From: Garcia nutans
Taxonomy: Eukaryota > Streptophyta > Magnoliopsida > Malpighiales > Euphorbiaceae
Direction: 5' to 3'
Length of the DNA: 64,000 nucleotides
NCBI GenBank assembly: GCA_947685225.1
Contig: CANTUV010000024.1
Location: 25,562,001-25,626,000 of the forward strand
How positions within the stretch are numbered: position 1 is the first letter of the stretch; every line of letters begins with the position of its first letter. Under the pieces are notes generated by a model. It made no database searches. It was given only the letters and a program-made list of their open reading frames with translations, and was not told the origin of the DNA. Of the stretch, positions 22,838 to 35,372 are shown piece by piece. Both the position numbers and the translations under genes were made by a program.

Positions 22838-23815
22838 ATAATTAGGATGTTCCTTCCAACCTTATAACTTTCACACATGAATGGCGAGTCTCTTTTTCTA
22901 GGTATATAGTCAACAAAATATCAACATGGGGTATTTTATTTTTGAAAATTTTCCTTGGATGATTTAACCAATAGTTGAATTTTCAAATTTAGAAGTCAGT
23001 CTATGATAATTTTCATAAGTAGGCTTTAATATATTGAATCTCAATGAAAATAACTTTTATGCTATATTTGATTAAAACTAAATTAAGAGGTTTATCATAA
23101 ATAAGTTTCCCATTTTAAAAAAATAACTAATGATTCATGCCGAAAATAAGCCCGTGATTAATAATTGTTGGTATAAACTAAGCCCACAGATGATTTTGGT
23201 ATTCCATAATTGACCTCAATAATTTGTAAGCTCATTTAAGAAAAGGTTTTAACAGATTTTTAAAAGCCCACTTAAAAGGTTTGTTAAAAATGATTTTTGG
23301 GCTTTGAACTTAGGTCACGAGGAAAAGGATTTTTGACCCATCTTAAAAGGTTTTCATGCCCAAAGACCTTGAAAATTTTAAAAATTGAAATTTGGTATTT
23401 TATATTTAAAGGAGAAAATTATATTGAGTGTACAATATAATTAGGTCATATTAGAAAAAGAATAAACCAAATAGGCCATGGTTCAAACAAAGATATATTT
23501 ATCATAGTCAAACAACAAGCATTTGGGGTAAAAACCTAAGGATAGTAACTAGGCCAATTACATGAACTTTAGACTTTGGGTTGAAAATCTTAGATTCCCA
23601 TAGCAAGTATATACCAAAAGGTATAAGGCTATGAGTAGTTATGCCATGTTCAATCTCCATGCCTTGAGTGAAAGTATGGTATCCTTACATAACACAACAT
23701 AGGTTATACGGGCATCCTAACTCACGCACACAATGCAATCTAAATGATGCAATGGGCAATATTATAATAAGAAAGAATAAAATAATATAAAGACTAACGA
23801 AATCAACTTCTCTTA
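22838..23815 (-). other. A2 leader, noncoding
   Basis: It is the reverse complement of the conserved Tat-like leader (compare 6909-8072 and 44995-46075). No sustained ORF is seen. Confidence 0.65.
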
Positions 23816-23833
23816 TCCCCAGTGGAGTCGCTA
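23816..23833 (-). other. PBS of A2, tRNA-Arg type, decayed
   Basis: On the minus strand it reads TAGCGACTCCACTGGGGA: the first TGG has become TAG, otherwise as in A1. It lies one base from the LTR end. Confidence 0.75.
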
Positions 23834-25382
23834 TTGTGAGCAAGGATTTTTGCCCCCACTCCTATATGGAATGGTTCTTACGATTTTGGTACTGTTAGGC
23901 TTAGGGCCATAGAGAACACGAGCCTAAACCTGGAGAAAATAGAGTCACCACTCGGACGAGCTGGGAAAATAGAAAGATGTGGATGACTTGATTCCTAAGG
24001 AATCTCCAATCCCCTATTGGGTTTGGAAAGTTGGGTATGTATGGAGAAGGTGAGAATGATCTAGCACCTCCATAACGCCCAGTTCATTGGAACCGGCCTC
24101 CTTTTTAGGTCTAAATATTATTGAATTCTTAAATATTACAATATCATCCACATTACATGCAATTATCAAAATAAATAATCATCCATCATCTTTATTAAAA
24201 TAAAGAAAACAAAACAGGCTCCCATCCGTGGATGGAAATATGCCTTTACAATGTCCAATGTTCAAAAACAAAATAAATAAAATAGGACACCCACCATTTT
24301 GTGGAAGCATGTCCTTTACATTAATCCAAAACTTAAAGCAAATAAAATTACATTAAACTTAACAAATGGGGTACCCACAAAGTTGAAACATGCCTCTTAC
24401 ATTATTAAAACTTAAATAATCAACCAAATCAAATCATTCATTCATTCAACATGAGAAAAATAAAAATAAATCATTCATAAAAAATATTAATAAATCATTA
24501 ATCATATCTAAATTTTAATAAAGCATCAAATATATAAATTTAGGGGTTTACACCTTAAATTAGAGTTTTTAGATAAAATTAGGGTTTTAAGGTTTAGATT
24601 TAAAAACTAGGGTTTGGATTAGGATTTAGGTTGGATTTTTGAAATTAGGGTTTGGATTAGGGTTTACTAACTATTTTTGGATTTTAGGGTTTTAGGTTTA
24701 CTAACTATTTAGAAGACTTATTTATGATTTTTGAAGTTGAGACATGGATTATGGTTTTGTAAATTAGAGAAGACAAATGATTTTTGGAAGTTGAGACACA
24801 AATTATGGTTTTGTAAATTGGAGAAGACAGGCTTTAGGGTTCTTGGTCATTAGGAGCACAGATTAGGGTTTATCAAAATATGACCATCATAAAAACTGTA
24901 AAAGCACTTTAACATGGATTTTTTTATAAATACTTATATGTAATCTGGTTTGTGGACATTTAAAACATTATGTGAATAATTCTAATGCTATGGTGATTTA
25001 ATGGAACGAGTTACTAGTTATACAAAAAATAAAAAGAAACAACTATACTTACTGTGTATTTGTGTATAAATTAAAAATTAAAAGAATGAACTTTAAACAA
25101 AGGCAGTTTGATTGATGAAATAGTAATAATTATCTCTCTGAAAATTTAAATGAATTAAATTAGAAAAACACACTTTCGTTTGTAGATTCCACTAAAATTA
25201 ACCATTGATACTTTTGCATGCACCAACCTTATTCTTTTTTGTCAGATGAAATCAATCCAGTGAGCTACTGCCCTGATAGTGTTTGATCTTTTTCTTGGCT
25301 ATTTGATAATGTTTTGTAGTTGCTTTGTTGCTCTATCAAAATTACCATGTTTCTCCTCTTTTCCTTATTATTTTTAAATCTA

Positions 25383-25390
25383 TATTTATA
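25383..25390 (-). promoter_or_regulatory. TATA box of A2 5' LTR
   Basis: TATAAATA on the minus strand, at the position matching the other Tat-like LTRs. Confidence 0.55.
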
Positions 25391-27073
25391 GAAGGATGTA
25401 TTAGGTTAAACCTATATTTAACTTCATATTTAGAAAAGTCTCCTAAGGCATATCGAATTAATTTGAAAGAAATCATGTGCATGTCAGATTAAAACTACTT
25501 TAATTTGAGGCAAACCAAGACTATGTTGAATTAAAACAATCCTAATCCAACATGGAATCAAAGTTCATATTGAATTGGCAATCCTAATTTGACATGGACA
25601 ACTCCATATCTAATTAGGATTGCCCTAATTCGATATGGAGTCCCCTGATTGGCCCAATATCAAATTGAGGTCCCAATTTGATATGGGGTTGCCCATATTG
25701 AATAGGGTGTCCCAATTTGACATGGGGACACCCCATATCAAATTGGGCCTCCCAATTTGATAGGGATCCCCCAATTCAACATAGACACACCCACACCAAA
25801 TTTTGAGTCCAATACAAGGCCGATATTGAATTAAAACGAACCAAACCTTCAAATCTAACTTATTTAGGGTTTTAAAAGTTTAAGTAGCTTATTTTATGCC
25901 TCATAGAAATATACCAATCAAATTCAATGTAACATCCCAAATCCCAGATTGGTAAGAAATAGACATAACCTATAACTTGAGCTCGACTTTCATCCAAGTT
26001 AATGACAAAATTAGAGAGTCTCAAAGAATAATTAATTGTTTATTTGTGTCTTAGATAGATGTATAACTTGAAATTACTCAATTTAGAGTTGTACAGAATA
26101 AGATATGATGGATTTAGTAGACAATGTGCAAGCTGCCTCAGGACAGCATAGTAGGCTTGACTTTGAAGGACCGTCAAAACTCAGATATAACTCGGATCGA
26201 CCTGAAATTTTGACACAATGTAGCCCCAGATGTCTAGTTTCAGTGGGAATAAGAATTACTTAATTTGAAGTTGTGAGTAAAAATATATTAATAAAGACAG
26301 ACAGCAAGGTCAGGAAGGGATATCAAAAGGACCTAAGTGAAAATTTCTCAAAAGTTAGGGGTAACTATGTAAACTTAAAAATTAAGAGTCAGAAGTTTTT
26401 AATAGTGCCCATATCCGACCCCGGAAGAATATTATAGAGATTAATCGGGTCGCAACGACGTGTAACGGTTTTTCTAGGAAATGTCCCGTTAAAGAAAAAT
26501 GAAGACATTTTGACTAGGGGCATTTTGGTCATTATCAATTAAAATTATACATGAATTTAAAGTAGGAAATAAAAAAATGAGTACGTAGAGGATGACGAGG
26601 GGTGATATATGAAACGATCGTCAGTAGAAACGGAGCTGGAAGAAAACTTGAGCAAGGAAAGGACCTAAAGGGAATTTTGTAAAAAGATGAGGGCTTATCG
26701 GTAATTTTTTAAAATGACTTGGAAACCTAAAATAGACCTTATAAATAGAAAGTAGAGGTCAAGAGGATCAAAACTATATGTAGTATGACTCGTGGAACTG
26801 TACGGTTTAAAAGATATGATCGATTAATCGCCGGAACGTAAAGTGGGCTCGATTTTGTGTCGGGACCGTATGGGTAACCCGGGACAACTTTAGGATATCC
26901 TATGGGAAGAGGGACAAGTGGAAAGAAGTAAAGGAAAAGAAAATTATAAAAATCTAATGTTGGCCAATCAAAAATAACCATTTAGCATGAGTAATAAATG
27001 AAGAAAGAGAAAGGTGGACAAGTGGTCTTAAAGGGTTTAACCAACACATAAGGTGATCATCATTTCCTTTGTA

Positions 27074-27081
27074 TATAAATA
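27074..27081 (+). promoter_or_regulatory. TATA box of solo LTR D
   Basis: TATAAATA in an AT-rich context, followed about 25-40 bp later by a CT-rich stretch (ACTCTCTCTTTTTCC) typical of plant start regions. Confidence 0.5.
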
Positions 27082-28313
27082 TATGTGATATGAAGAACAA
27101 ACTCTCTCTTTTTCCACTTACAAATTTCGGCCAACAAAGGGAAACACCAAAGGACTTCCAAGTGTCTCCAAATTTGATTTTTAAGGTAAGCTTTTAAGGT
27201 TTTCTAGTAAGTAGACTTTAATTTTAGGTAGTTATATATTTATTGGAAGATTGGAGATTAGAATCTTTATGTGGAATTGGAAAAATATTAAGTAAGTGAT
27301 GAGATTAATTGATTAAATGGAAGAATAAAGATGTATAAAGATTAATAAGGTTGGATTAGGGGTTTCGGTTGGAAAAGAAATGGAGGATAACTTATTATTT
27401 TGAATTTCTAAGGTTTATGTTGTATCTTGAATTTATTGAAGGAGAAATAAAGAATTAAAGAAGGAGAAGAAGGAAAAGCTAAGAGGAATTAAAGAAATAA
27501 GGTTTGGTACTTTACCTTTGAATAATTACTTTTGATTTGGTGCTTTACCATAAAAGAAATTCTATTTTCTTACAAACTTTGGTTTATGGAAATTTTGATG
27601 TTGATGAACTTTAATTAGTTTGATTTGAGTTAAACATGCAAAAGTTGTTAAAGGGAAGTGTTTGAATTTCACTTTACTATTAAAGAAGCCTTAATATTGA
27701 CTTGCAAAAGAAAAATAAACTATCCTATGCATTTCAAATGTTTGGGCTGAAATGGTCCCAAATTGACAGCTTCTGGACTATTTTTGTGGCAATTGTTTGG
27801 GGCAGCAAACGAATGAATTTTTCAACGAAATTTTATATGAAATTAGTCAACATATGAAATAAGTTTTCTGTAAAATTTCAGCCAAAAATAAGATCATTTA
27901 CTTGGTCAAATGCATAACTGAAGTGGACTGAAATTTTGACGAAAACCCAGATTTTACTATTCATGTGGTCATGCCATTTTGCGTTGCCGATTTTTCTCGC
28001 CGCAACACTATTCATTTGGTCAATTTGTGATCTTTTGAGGAATGCTTTGAAATGTTTGATGTGTTTATTGTAGATGTTAAATATGTGAAAAAGAGTAACG
28101 GTTTGACCAAAGAAAGTGGTGCGCGGCATAAATGGCAAAGCGCAATGAGAATTTAAATTGATTTTTTGAATCATTCTAAAATGAAGTTGAGACTTAAATT
28201 GAATCATTTTAATCTTTTTGCTCTACTGGATAGTGGGAGTGGTAGATAAGGGTATGGTGCACTATACTAACGCATGCAGTACTGCTCATTATTGTGATAT
28301 GATATTTTATTAA

Positions 28314-28432
28314 GTGGTGAGGCCACTGAAGCCAATGGGGAGGCCCATTGGTTATAACCAGGATGGGGAGGCCCATTCCTGTGATCTGATATCGGTGGTG
28401 AGGGCCACCTATGTTACAGTGGGGAGGCCCAC
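28314..28432 (+). repeat. GGGAGGCCCA short repeats in LTR D
   Basis: Five imperfect copies of a GTGGGGAGGCCCAC-like palindromic word occur in about 120 bp. No function is assigned. Confidence 0.55.
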
Positions 28433-29297
28433 TTCCTTATCACTATGGTTCCCTATATACCAGTAGAGCTAAAGCCAGAGCCTGAGCCAAAGTCCTGTTT
28501 TCTAAAACTACGTACTGCAATATGAGTTTGAATTATGGTTTTTACAATTGTTGAAAGTATATCTACACTGAATGGACAATAACTTTCATTGGTTTAATGT
28601 TGGTTGATTTATGATTTAATTAATTCCTTTTATTTCAAATGCTTTCATGTTTTACTATATTTTCATCGGTAAAGTACCCACTGAGCGTCATTGCTCAGCG
28701 AGTTAAGTTTTCCTTGACTCGTAGGTTCGGAGCAGTAGCTATTTCTTAAGAAGCGACGACCAGACCCACAACAATCTCAGGGTAGATCTCTTAGTTTCCA
28801 TTATGAGATAGCTAGTTGTGGCATGTATATGTATATATATAAGATGGAGAATTACTATGTTATATTGTACGTTAGTAGTATGTAATAATAATAAACCTCT
28901 ACTTTATTTTAGAAGTGTGAACTCTTCTTGCAGGTTGTAGTTGAGGGTATAAGGTGGATTCATTGGGAGTGTATTGAGATTGATTGTATTCGCATTGGTT
29001 TGTGTAAAAATTATTTTCAAAAATAAAAAAAAATCAGTTTTGTCGACACTTGGGACCAAATTTCTAGGCGAACCTCTGGCAAAATTTCTGTAAAAACTGG
29101 AACAAAAATTTGACTAAGTAAAATTTGTAGCAACTTTAGGCAAGTGTGGCGCCTCTACTCGGCTACACATGTAGGTCGGGAAGGGGTGTTACATTGAATG
29201 ATTTAAAAAAGGTTTAAGCCATTAAAAGTGGATTGAACTTGACTAGGCCTTCTTTAATTATGATCGGATTAGCTATGGCCAAAATCAAAGGTCTACA

Positions 29298-29690
29298 ACA
29301 CGGCCAAGCTTCATCCGTCTTGGCCAAGATAATGGGACCTAGCCAATGACATGACCAAACTTGTGAACATGTCTAATTCTATTTTAATTTCAATTCATTC
29401 TCATGGGGGACATGACCATGACACTAGAATGTGTCTACTTCTGCCTTGAAATCTTGCCCATTTTAGTCATACAGTTGAAGGACATGACTAGGACTTGTCA
29501 CAACTTGGCCATGTTGCTTACTTCTCCTAAAATTTTCTTTCAATAATAGACGTAGTACATTTGATTTGATCCATATGGTTTGGTTTAACATTAATTGTTT
29601 TGGTGGAGCCAACAACGTCTGTATGGTTCTAGTATTTTAATGAATTATTATTCTTATTTGGTACATAAACTTGTAGATTTATTTTGCTTT
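29298..29690. other. unassigned LTR-like patch between A2 and A3
   Basis: It contains GGCCAAG and GGCCATGT words like those of block F (60664-61085) and, near 29600, GGTGGAGCCAACAACG, which resembles a word shortly after the TATA box in the Tat-like LTRs (33450, 5898). It may be a remnant of another LTR on the plus strand. No ORF. Neither border is certain. Confidence 0.35.
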
Positions 29691-31408
29691 GATTTATTAT
29701 TTTGGCTTTGCTAAATTAATGTCAATGTACCTCAGGACTTGATTTTCCAAATTAACATATCTACAACATGACAACCCTAGTTACCATACTAAACTCGGGA
29801 ATCATTTCTATTTAAGCAAGAATTGTTGCACTTCAGATAGTCACATACACATTACTTGGCCAAAGATCTCTTTGGAGTTTAAATATTGTCTATCTCATAT
29901 GCATGCTTATCCAAACTATCTCCACTAATAGACTCTACCTACCAAAAGAGATCAACAGGTCTTTAATAGGCTTGAAATGGGGTCTATAAGGGACATGGGT
30001 TAAATGAAGGCCACTTGTAAGTTGGAGCCGTTGTGGCACAATGGACAAACCTTCACACTACAAACTGCTTGTTGGAACCTTAGGCAGTTGAAAACATAAA
30101 AAGATAGAGCTTTGAGAGTTCTCCCATCTTTTTGGCATTAATCTAGATCTTGATTGGGATAGTCTTGCCATTTCAAAAAAAGTTTGGTACCCAAATTCAT
30201 TTCTTTTCTTCTTCTCCCTTTTCTTTCTTTTTATTTTTCTTACTCTTCCCTTTTCTTTGAGCATTTTTTCATTTTGTCCTTCTTCCTTGTAGGACTGTCA
30301 AGTATAGGACTTTCAAAAACTAGGTGACCTTTCTCTTTTTCTTCTCCAATTTTGATTGAATCTTTGGTTAGGTTGGACCAATTTAAGTCAAACTGTCCTT
30401 ATAAACCAAATGGAAGCCTTTTACTGCTTTAGGTAAAAGAGAACTCAGTTGGCTTTTTGAACCGCTTTTTTAGGTTTTACCCTTTTTTCTTTTCTTTTTT
30501 CCTCTTTTTTTTTCTTTTGTCCTTTTGTCCTTTTCTTTTTTTCCTTTTTTTCCTTTTCTTCTTCTTTTCTTTTCTTTTTCTTTTATTTATTTTTTTTGTT
30601 CTAGCTCTAAAAGAGTTGTCTTTTTGTACCAACTTGGATTTCTTATAATGGATAAGTGGAGTGACATAAATCTCCTTTAATAGGGATAAATCATTTGTTA
30701 CTCTGATGTTATCTTGATAGATTGGAGATATTAGGAGAACTTCAACTACCCTTATGGTCTTGATAACATCAACTATCTTCATGGTCTTGACTGTTCATTT
30801 CTTTCTTTGATCTTCTTGCCTCTTCATCTTAGTGATCATAAGACTTGTCAAAAGTATCACAATAGCTCAGGGTAGGTTGTTGGAGTTATATGCCAATGAA
30901 AAGAAAGATAAAATTTTATGAAGGCTCAAAGGGACAACTAGGGATTGATATTTAATTGGGTGGATACTAGTTGTTGGCTAACCAAACAATGCCTAGATCA
31001 TTTCTCCCTTAAATAAACAGAGTTCAATTTTGCCTCAAAAGTTTTTCAAAGCTTGTTCTAAGACTGACTAGGACCTAGACAAAGATAATTATGCAGGAGC
31101 CCACTCTAAGTAAGCATACGCAACTCAATGCTATAGAGCAATTCCCTTACCTAGTAAAGTCATTCAAGTCATGATGCATAAATATATTAATTCATGAATT
31201 ATCAAGCTAGATTCCTCATTGGTTGAGCACCAAAATAAACAAAGACCAATAACAATTTTAACAAAAATAATTTATTTGAAGCAACTTTAAATTTGAAAAA
31301 TACAATTGTTCTAATTAGATATTAAAGAAAGCAAAATTGAAAAGCAACATTCAAGCTAAGGAAAGTTCATTGAGTTGGAGTTGAAGATACTTCATTTATT
31401 TAGACATA
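29690..31408 (-). other. A3 3' noncoding region
   Basis: It is the reverse complement of the B 3' region (about 46895-48470). It includes the long pyrimidine run on plus (30470-30600), which is a purine run in element sense. No coding sequence. Confidence 0.72.
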
Positions 31409-32202
31409 TCAAGGGCAAGGATTTTTTCCATCATCAAGAGTCATTGCTTCATCATCCACAGTTAGCCCAAGCTTTCTTAGTGGCACATTATCTTTATCAG
31501 CTTCTCTATCCATATTATCACAGTATGACAAGATAAAACTCTTCATGAAGGTTGTAAGGGATGGCGCCCTTCCAAATTTAGGTAGAGGATCATTCTTAGT
31601 GTTGGGCTTATCAGGTTCAGGCAACTTTTCACTGTCAATCAAATTTTGGATCTCTTGCCTTAATCAAACACATTTATCTGTCTCATGTCCAGCATTTAAT
31701 GGAATTGACAGAAGACCTTGGCATCAAAATTTGGCGGTAGAGGCTTATGTAGAGACCAAGGTGCCAATGGTTGTAGCAAATCCATTTTTATTAGATTTTC
31801 TAACATCTTTGACAAAGACTCCCATAAGTTTGAAAATTTATGCTTCTTTGTTGGCTCAGTTGTTGCATTTTTCTCAACACCTCCCTTTTCCCTTTGACTT
31901 TGCCCACTAGGGTGATAGCCGCTCTTATTGCTTCACTTAGGTAGCACATGGTTCGGTTGGTCTTGTAGAATAGGGATTGATCTCTCATTTTTCATTCAAT
32001 CTCTATTAGTGAGCATGTTCCCCGTTGATGTTGCCTTTCCCTTCCTTCTTATGTCAATAGGAGATGCCTCATTAGCATTGTTGATGATCTTCAGAATTTG
32101 AATCAACTCGGTCCTCATAATTTCAACCAATTGATCTCATAGCTCGGCCATCCTAGCTTTGACAACTTCATCGACTATGTCCCTTAGCTGGTTTGCATCC
32201 AT
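31409..32202 (-). pseudogene. short gag-like pseudogene of A3
   Basis: It begins MDANQLRDIVDEVVKARMAEL at 32202 and is collinear with the B gag (46076-46894). Then come MRTELIQILKIINNANEASP, a linker, the Pro-rich LLQPLAPWSLHKPLPPNFD, the start of the zinc-knuckle-like motif (FCQFH near 31680) and the C-terminal MIDSEKLPEPDKPN, ending DDGKNPC at 31409. The capsid-like core of A1 and A4 gag (the YVKRWRNKA region) is absent. Several in-frame stops and a shift inside the knuckle break it. Its protein role is unknown; packaging is the family-level guess. Confidence 0.78.
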
Positions 32203-32773
32203 CCTTAAAATGTTGCAGGTGGTGTCGTTGTATGCTCTTGAATTGCCGTATTCTAGGTCTGTGAGCCAAAGAGGATCAATGATATGAGATGCAATTGAAT
32301 GTATGCATGTATGCACAAAGAATAAACAAACAAGGATAATTAGGATGTTCCTTCCAACCTTATAACATCCACACATGAATGGTGAGTCTCTTTTCCTAGG
32401 TAATATGGTTAACATAATACCAACATGGGGTATCTTGTTTTTGAATAATTCCCTCGGACATTTCAACCAATAGTTATATTGTCAAAAATGGCATGATAAT
32501 TCCCATTAATTAGGTTTTAATCCATTCAACCAACTAAAAGTAGCTTTTATGCTATAATGGATTAAAACTAAATTAAGAGGTTTATTATAAATAGATTTCT
32601 CACTTGAAAAAGTAACTAATGATTCATGCCAAAAACATGCCCATGATTAATTATTTCTTAGTATAAACTAGGCTCACAGTTGATTTTTGGTATTTCGTAA
32701 TTGACCTAAATAATTTGCAAGCTCTTTGTAAGAAAAGGTTGGATGAAAATAATTTTGTTTCTAAGCCCATTGT

Positions 32774-34801
32774 TGTAGACCCTTAATTTTTGACCCCAAT
32801 TTGATCCAACTTTAAATATTTAAACCTAGTTTATAATTTTTAAAGGAGTCAGCTCGGATTAAAGAGGCATAAATTCAATTGTAAAATCCTAAAATCAAGT
32901 GGAATTGGCCCAAATTAAAACTTTTCGGTCCATAAGTTAAATAAAGGATTGAATAATTTGAGTGAGGCCGGCCGGGGAGATATGAGCATGCCTCATGTCG
33001 ATCTGGCAGCCCAATTTGACATGAGGTTGGACTCATGTCAACCTGGGCAAGCTAGGTCGACATGAGCATGCTTCATGTCGACCATGGCAGCCCAAGGTCG
33101 ACATGAGGTTGGTCTCATGTTGACCTAGGGCAACCAGGTCGACATGAGGTTAGATAAGTTTCCTAATTCAACTAGAATTCATTTTAAGGACTGATTAATA
33201 TTAGGTTAAGGATTCTGAGTGAAGTTAGGGCCTATAAATAATAACATTTTAGAATTCAGAGAGGGGGAGGAACATTAACAAGGGTAACAATAAACATTAA
33301 TATAGAAGAGACGCCAACAAAGAGAAAAGAACAGCAGCAGCTTTTTGGAGAGAGAAAGAAACCACAAACAGAAAAATCAAAACAACCAAAGAAGAAGACA
33401 GAGTCCATACTGTCTTCAAATTGTTCATCCAAGAATAAATTTTTTGGTGGAACCAACGACGGAGGTTTGATCTTTAATCATAAATTATTCATGCTCACAG
33501 TAGCTTCGTTTCTTTGATTAATAAGAGCATGCATGCAGTAACATGATCCTTGAACATGCAGTAACTTGATCTTTGAACATGCAATAAATTTATCTTTGTT
33601 TCAATAACTTTAATCGTTTACTTTATTTAACACATTGATCAATTGATATTCATAACCCCACATGCATGTTTCATAAAAAAAACATAAAACTATCCAGCAT
33701 CCATCGAGGATTTAAATTAATTGTTAGAATCTATTTTGTTTACTTTACATCAAGAACCGTAAATTATTTTATTGAAACTCAAAACCTTAAACTATTTTTA
33801 TCCAAAAGCTTAAACCATTTCATTATTAAACTCCAAAATATTGATAATTTTTCCAAAACCGTAATTTATCTTTCCAAACCCAAAATTATGTTTTTAAGGT
33901 AGTAAGTTAAACCCAAAAACCCTAATTCCAAACTCTGAATTCCATAACCCTAGTTTCAAAACCCTAATTCAAAACCCTAATTTCAAAACCCCAATTACAA
34001 AACCCTAATTTTAAAACCCAAAGTTTCAAAACCCTAAGTTCCAAAAAACCCTAAATTCTTTAAAACCCTAAAACTTATATATTTATTGCTTTATTTAATT
34101 TTAGATTTGATCATGTAGTTTATTGTATGTTTTGATGGTTGATTTATTTAATTTCAATGCTTGATTTATTTAATTTATCATGGATGGATATTTTCTTTAT
34201 TATTATGATTATTATTTGTTTATTTTAGTATTTAAATTGTAAGAGGTATGTTTCCACCTTGCGGGTGCCTCATTAGTTAAGTATTATGTAATTTAAATTG
34301 TTTTTATATTTTAGACCAATGTAAAGGGCATGTTTCCATCTTTCAGTGAGTGTCCTATTTAGTTTAGACATGAACGATGTAAGGACATGTTTCCATCCTC
34401 GGATAGGTGTCCATTTATTTGCTTTGTTTGGACATTGCTTTGATTTTAATATAATGATTCTTTATTTTAATTGTTGCATGTAATATGGATAATATTGTTA
34501 TCCTTAAGAATTTTATAATATTAAGACCTGCAAAGGAGGTTGGTTCCAATGAACCGGGCATTGTGGCGGTGCTAGGCCATTTCTCACCTTCCCCACACGT
34601 ACCCAACTTTTTGAACCCATTAGGGGGTTGGATATTCCTTAGGAATCGAGTCATCCACCCCTTTCTTTTTCTCGGCCCGTTCGGGTGGCAAATCCATTTT
34701 CTCCATGCTTAGGTCCGTGTTCTCTAAGGCCCCAAGCCTAAACAGTGTCGAAGTCGCAAGAACCATTCCACCGGGAGTGGGGGCAAAAATCCCCGCTCAC
34801 A
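32774..34801 (+). mobile_element. E: solo Tat-like LTR (2028 bp)
   Basis: It begins TGTAGACCC and ends CCGCTCACA, flanked by identical ATTGT at 32769-32773 and 34802-34806. No internal region remains. U3 carries alternating GGTCGACATGAG and CTCATGTCGACC words (about 32990-33150), unlike A1 or B, while the 3' half with AAACCCTA motifs and the hairpin trio is shared. Confidence 0.9.
33233..33240 (+). promoter_or_regulatory. TATA box of solo LTR E
   Basis: CTATAAATA, followed about 20 bp downstream by a GAGAGGGGGAGG purine stretch that also occurs in B and A3 LTRs. Confidence 0.55.
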
Positions 34802-35353
34802 ATTGTAAAAAGATTTTAGAAAAAATGGATTTTGGGCTTAGTATTTGGGTTATGAACAAAAGAATTTTTGATTTGTTTTTAAAAAAGTTTTATGTCCAAA
34901 GACCATTGAAAAATTTTTAAAATTGCTTTGGTCTTTTGGACTTTAAAGAAAAAATTTATTTTGAGCTTACAATGTACTTAAGTCATATTAGAAAAAGAAC
35001 AAACCAAATAAGTCATGATTTAAGCCAAGATAAATTAACCATAGTCAAACAATAAGCATTTGGGGTAAAAACCTATGGAAAGTAACTAGGCCAACTACAT
35101 GAGCTTTAGTCTTTGGGTAAAAAGGCTTAGGTTCCCATAGCATGTATTTACCAATTGATACGAGGCTATGAGTGGTTATGCCATGTTCGATCTCCATAGC
35201 TTGAGTGAAAGTATGGTATCCCTTACATAACACAACATGGGTAACACGGGCGCCCTAACTCATGCACACGGTGCAATCTAAATGATTCAATGGATAATTT
35301 CATGATAAGAAAGAATAGAATAATATAAAGACCAACGAAATCAACTTCTCTTA

Positions 35354-35371
35354 TCCCCAATGGAGTCGCCA
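35354..35371 (-). other. PBS of A3, tRNA-Arg type
   Basis: Minus strand reads TGGCGACTCCATTGGGGA, one base from the LTR end, with one further change from the A1 PBS. Confidence 0.8.
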
Positions 35372-35372
35372 C

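Larger units (their letters stand above)
25928..29193 (+). mobile_element. D: solo LTR of a Tekay/Del-like element (3266 bp)
   Basis: It begins TGTAACATCCC and ends GGGGTGTTACA; the seven terminal bases TGTAACA/TGTTACA are perfect inverted repeats. Flanks are TTCAA (25923-25927) and TTGAA (29194-29198), a 5 bp duplication with one change; comparison with the uninterrupted A1 LTR suggests TTGAA was original. No internal coding region lies between the flanks, so it is a solo LTR from LTR-LTR recombination. Family assignment rests on the terminal sequence and is moderate. Confidence 0.82.
1856..29297 (-). mobile_element. A2: gag-only Tat-like LTR element (outer host of the nest)
   Basis: Read on the minus strand it has a 5' LTR (29297 down to 23835, interrupted by solo LTR D), a tRNA-Arg-type PBS (23833-23816), a leader, a gag pseudogene (22837-22542 then 4902-3643) and a 3' noncoding region (3642-1856). 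A1 sits inside its gag between 4902 and 22537. Its 3' LTR lies left of the window or is lost. No pol similarity is seen anywhere in its pieces, so it belongs to the gag-only class. Age order seen directly: A2 first, then A1 and D, then C1 inside A1. Confidence 0.8.
23835..29297 (-). repeat. 5' LTR of A2, split by solo LTR D
   Basis: LTR segments are 29297-29194 and 25927-23835 (about 2.2 kb in total). The minus-strand start TGTAGACC is at 29297 and the end GCTCACA at 23835. It has U3 palindromic words around 25600-25800 (CCATATCAAATTGGG type), a minus-strand TATA box at 25390-25383 and telomere-like motifs at 24540-24900. Confidence 0.8.
32203..35353 (-). other. A3 leader, split by solo LTR E
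   Basis: Leader segments are 35353-34807 and 32773-32203, joined across E at an ATTGT duplication. They match the A1 and B leaders, including the inverted counterpart of the GGTATGGAGATCGAGCATGG word near 35200. No sustained ORF. Confidence 0.7.

Noticed and set aside
28310..28440. rRNA or tRNA gene in LTR D because of GC-rich palindromes
   Set aside because: No cloverleaf or rRNA similarity; the block is short repeats within an LTR.
30477..30782. Lysine-rich ORF on minus (and Phe-rich ORF on plus)
   Set aside because: It comes from a homopurine/homopyrimidine run in the A3 3' noncoding region; the same run gives spurious ORFs in A1 and B.
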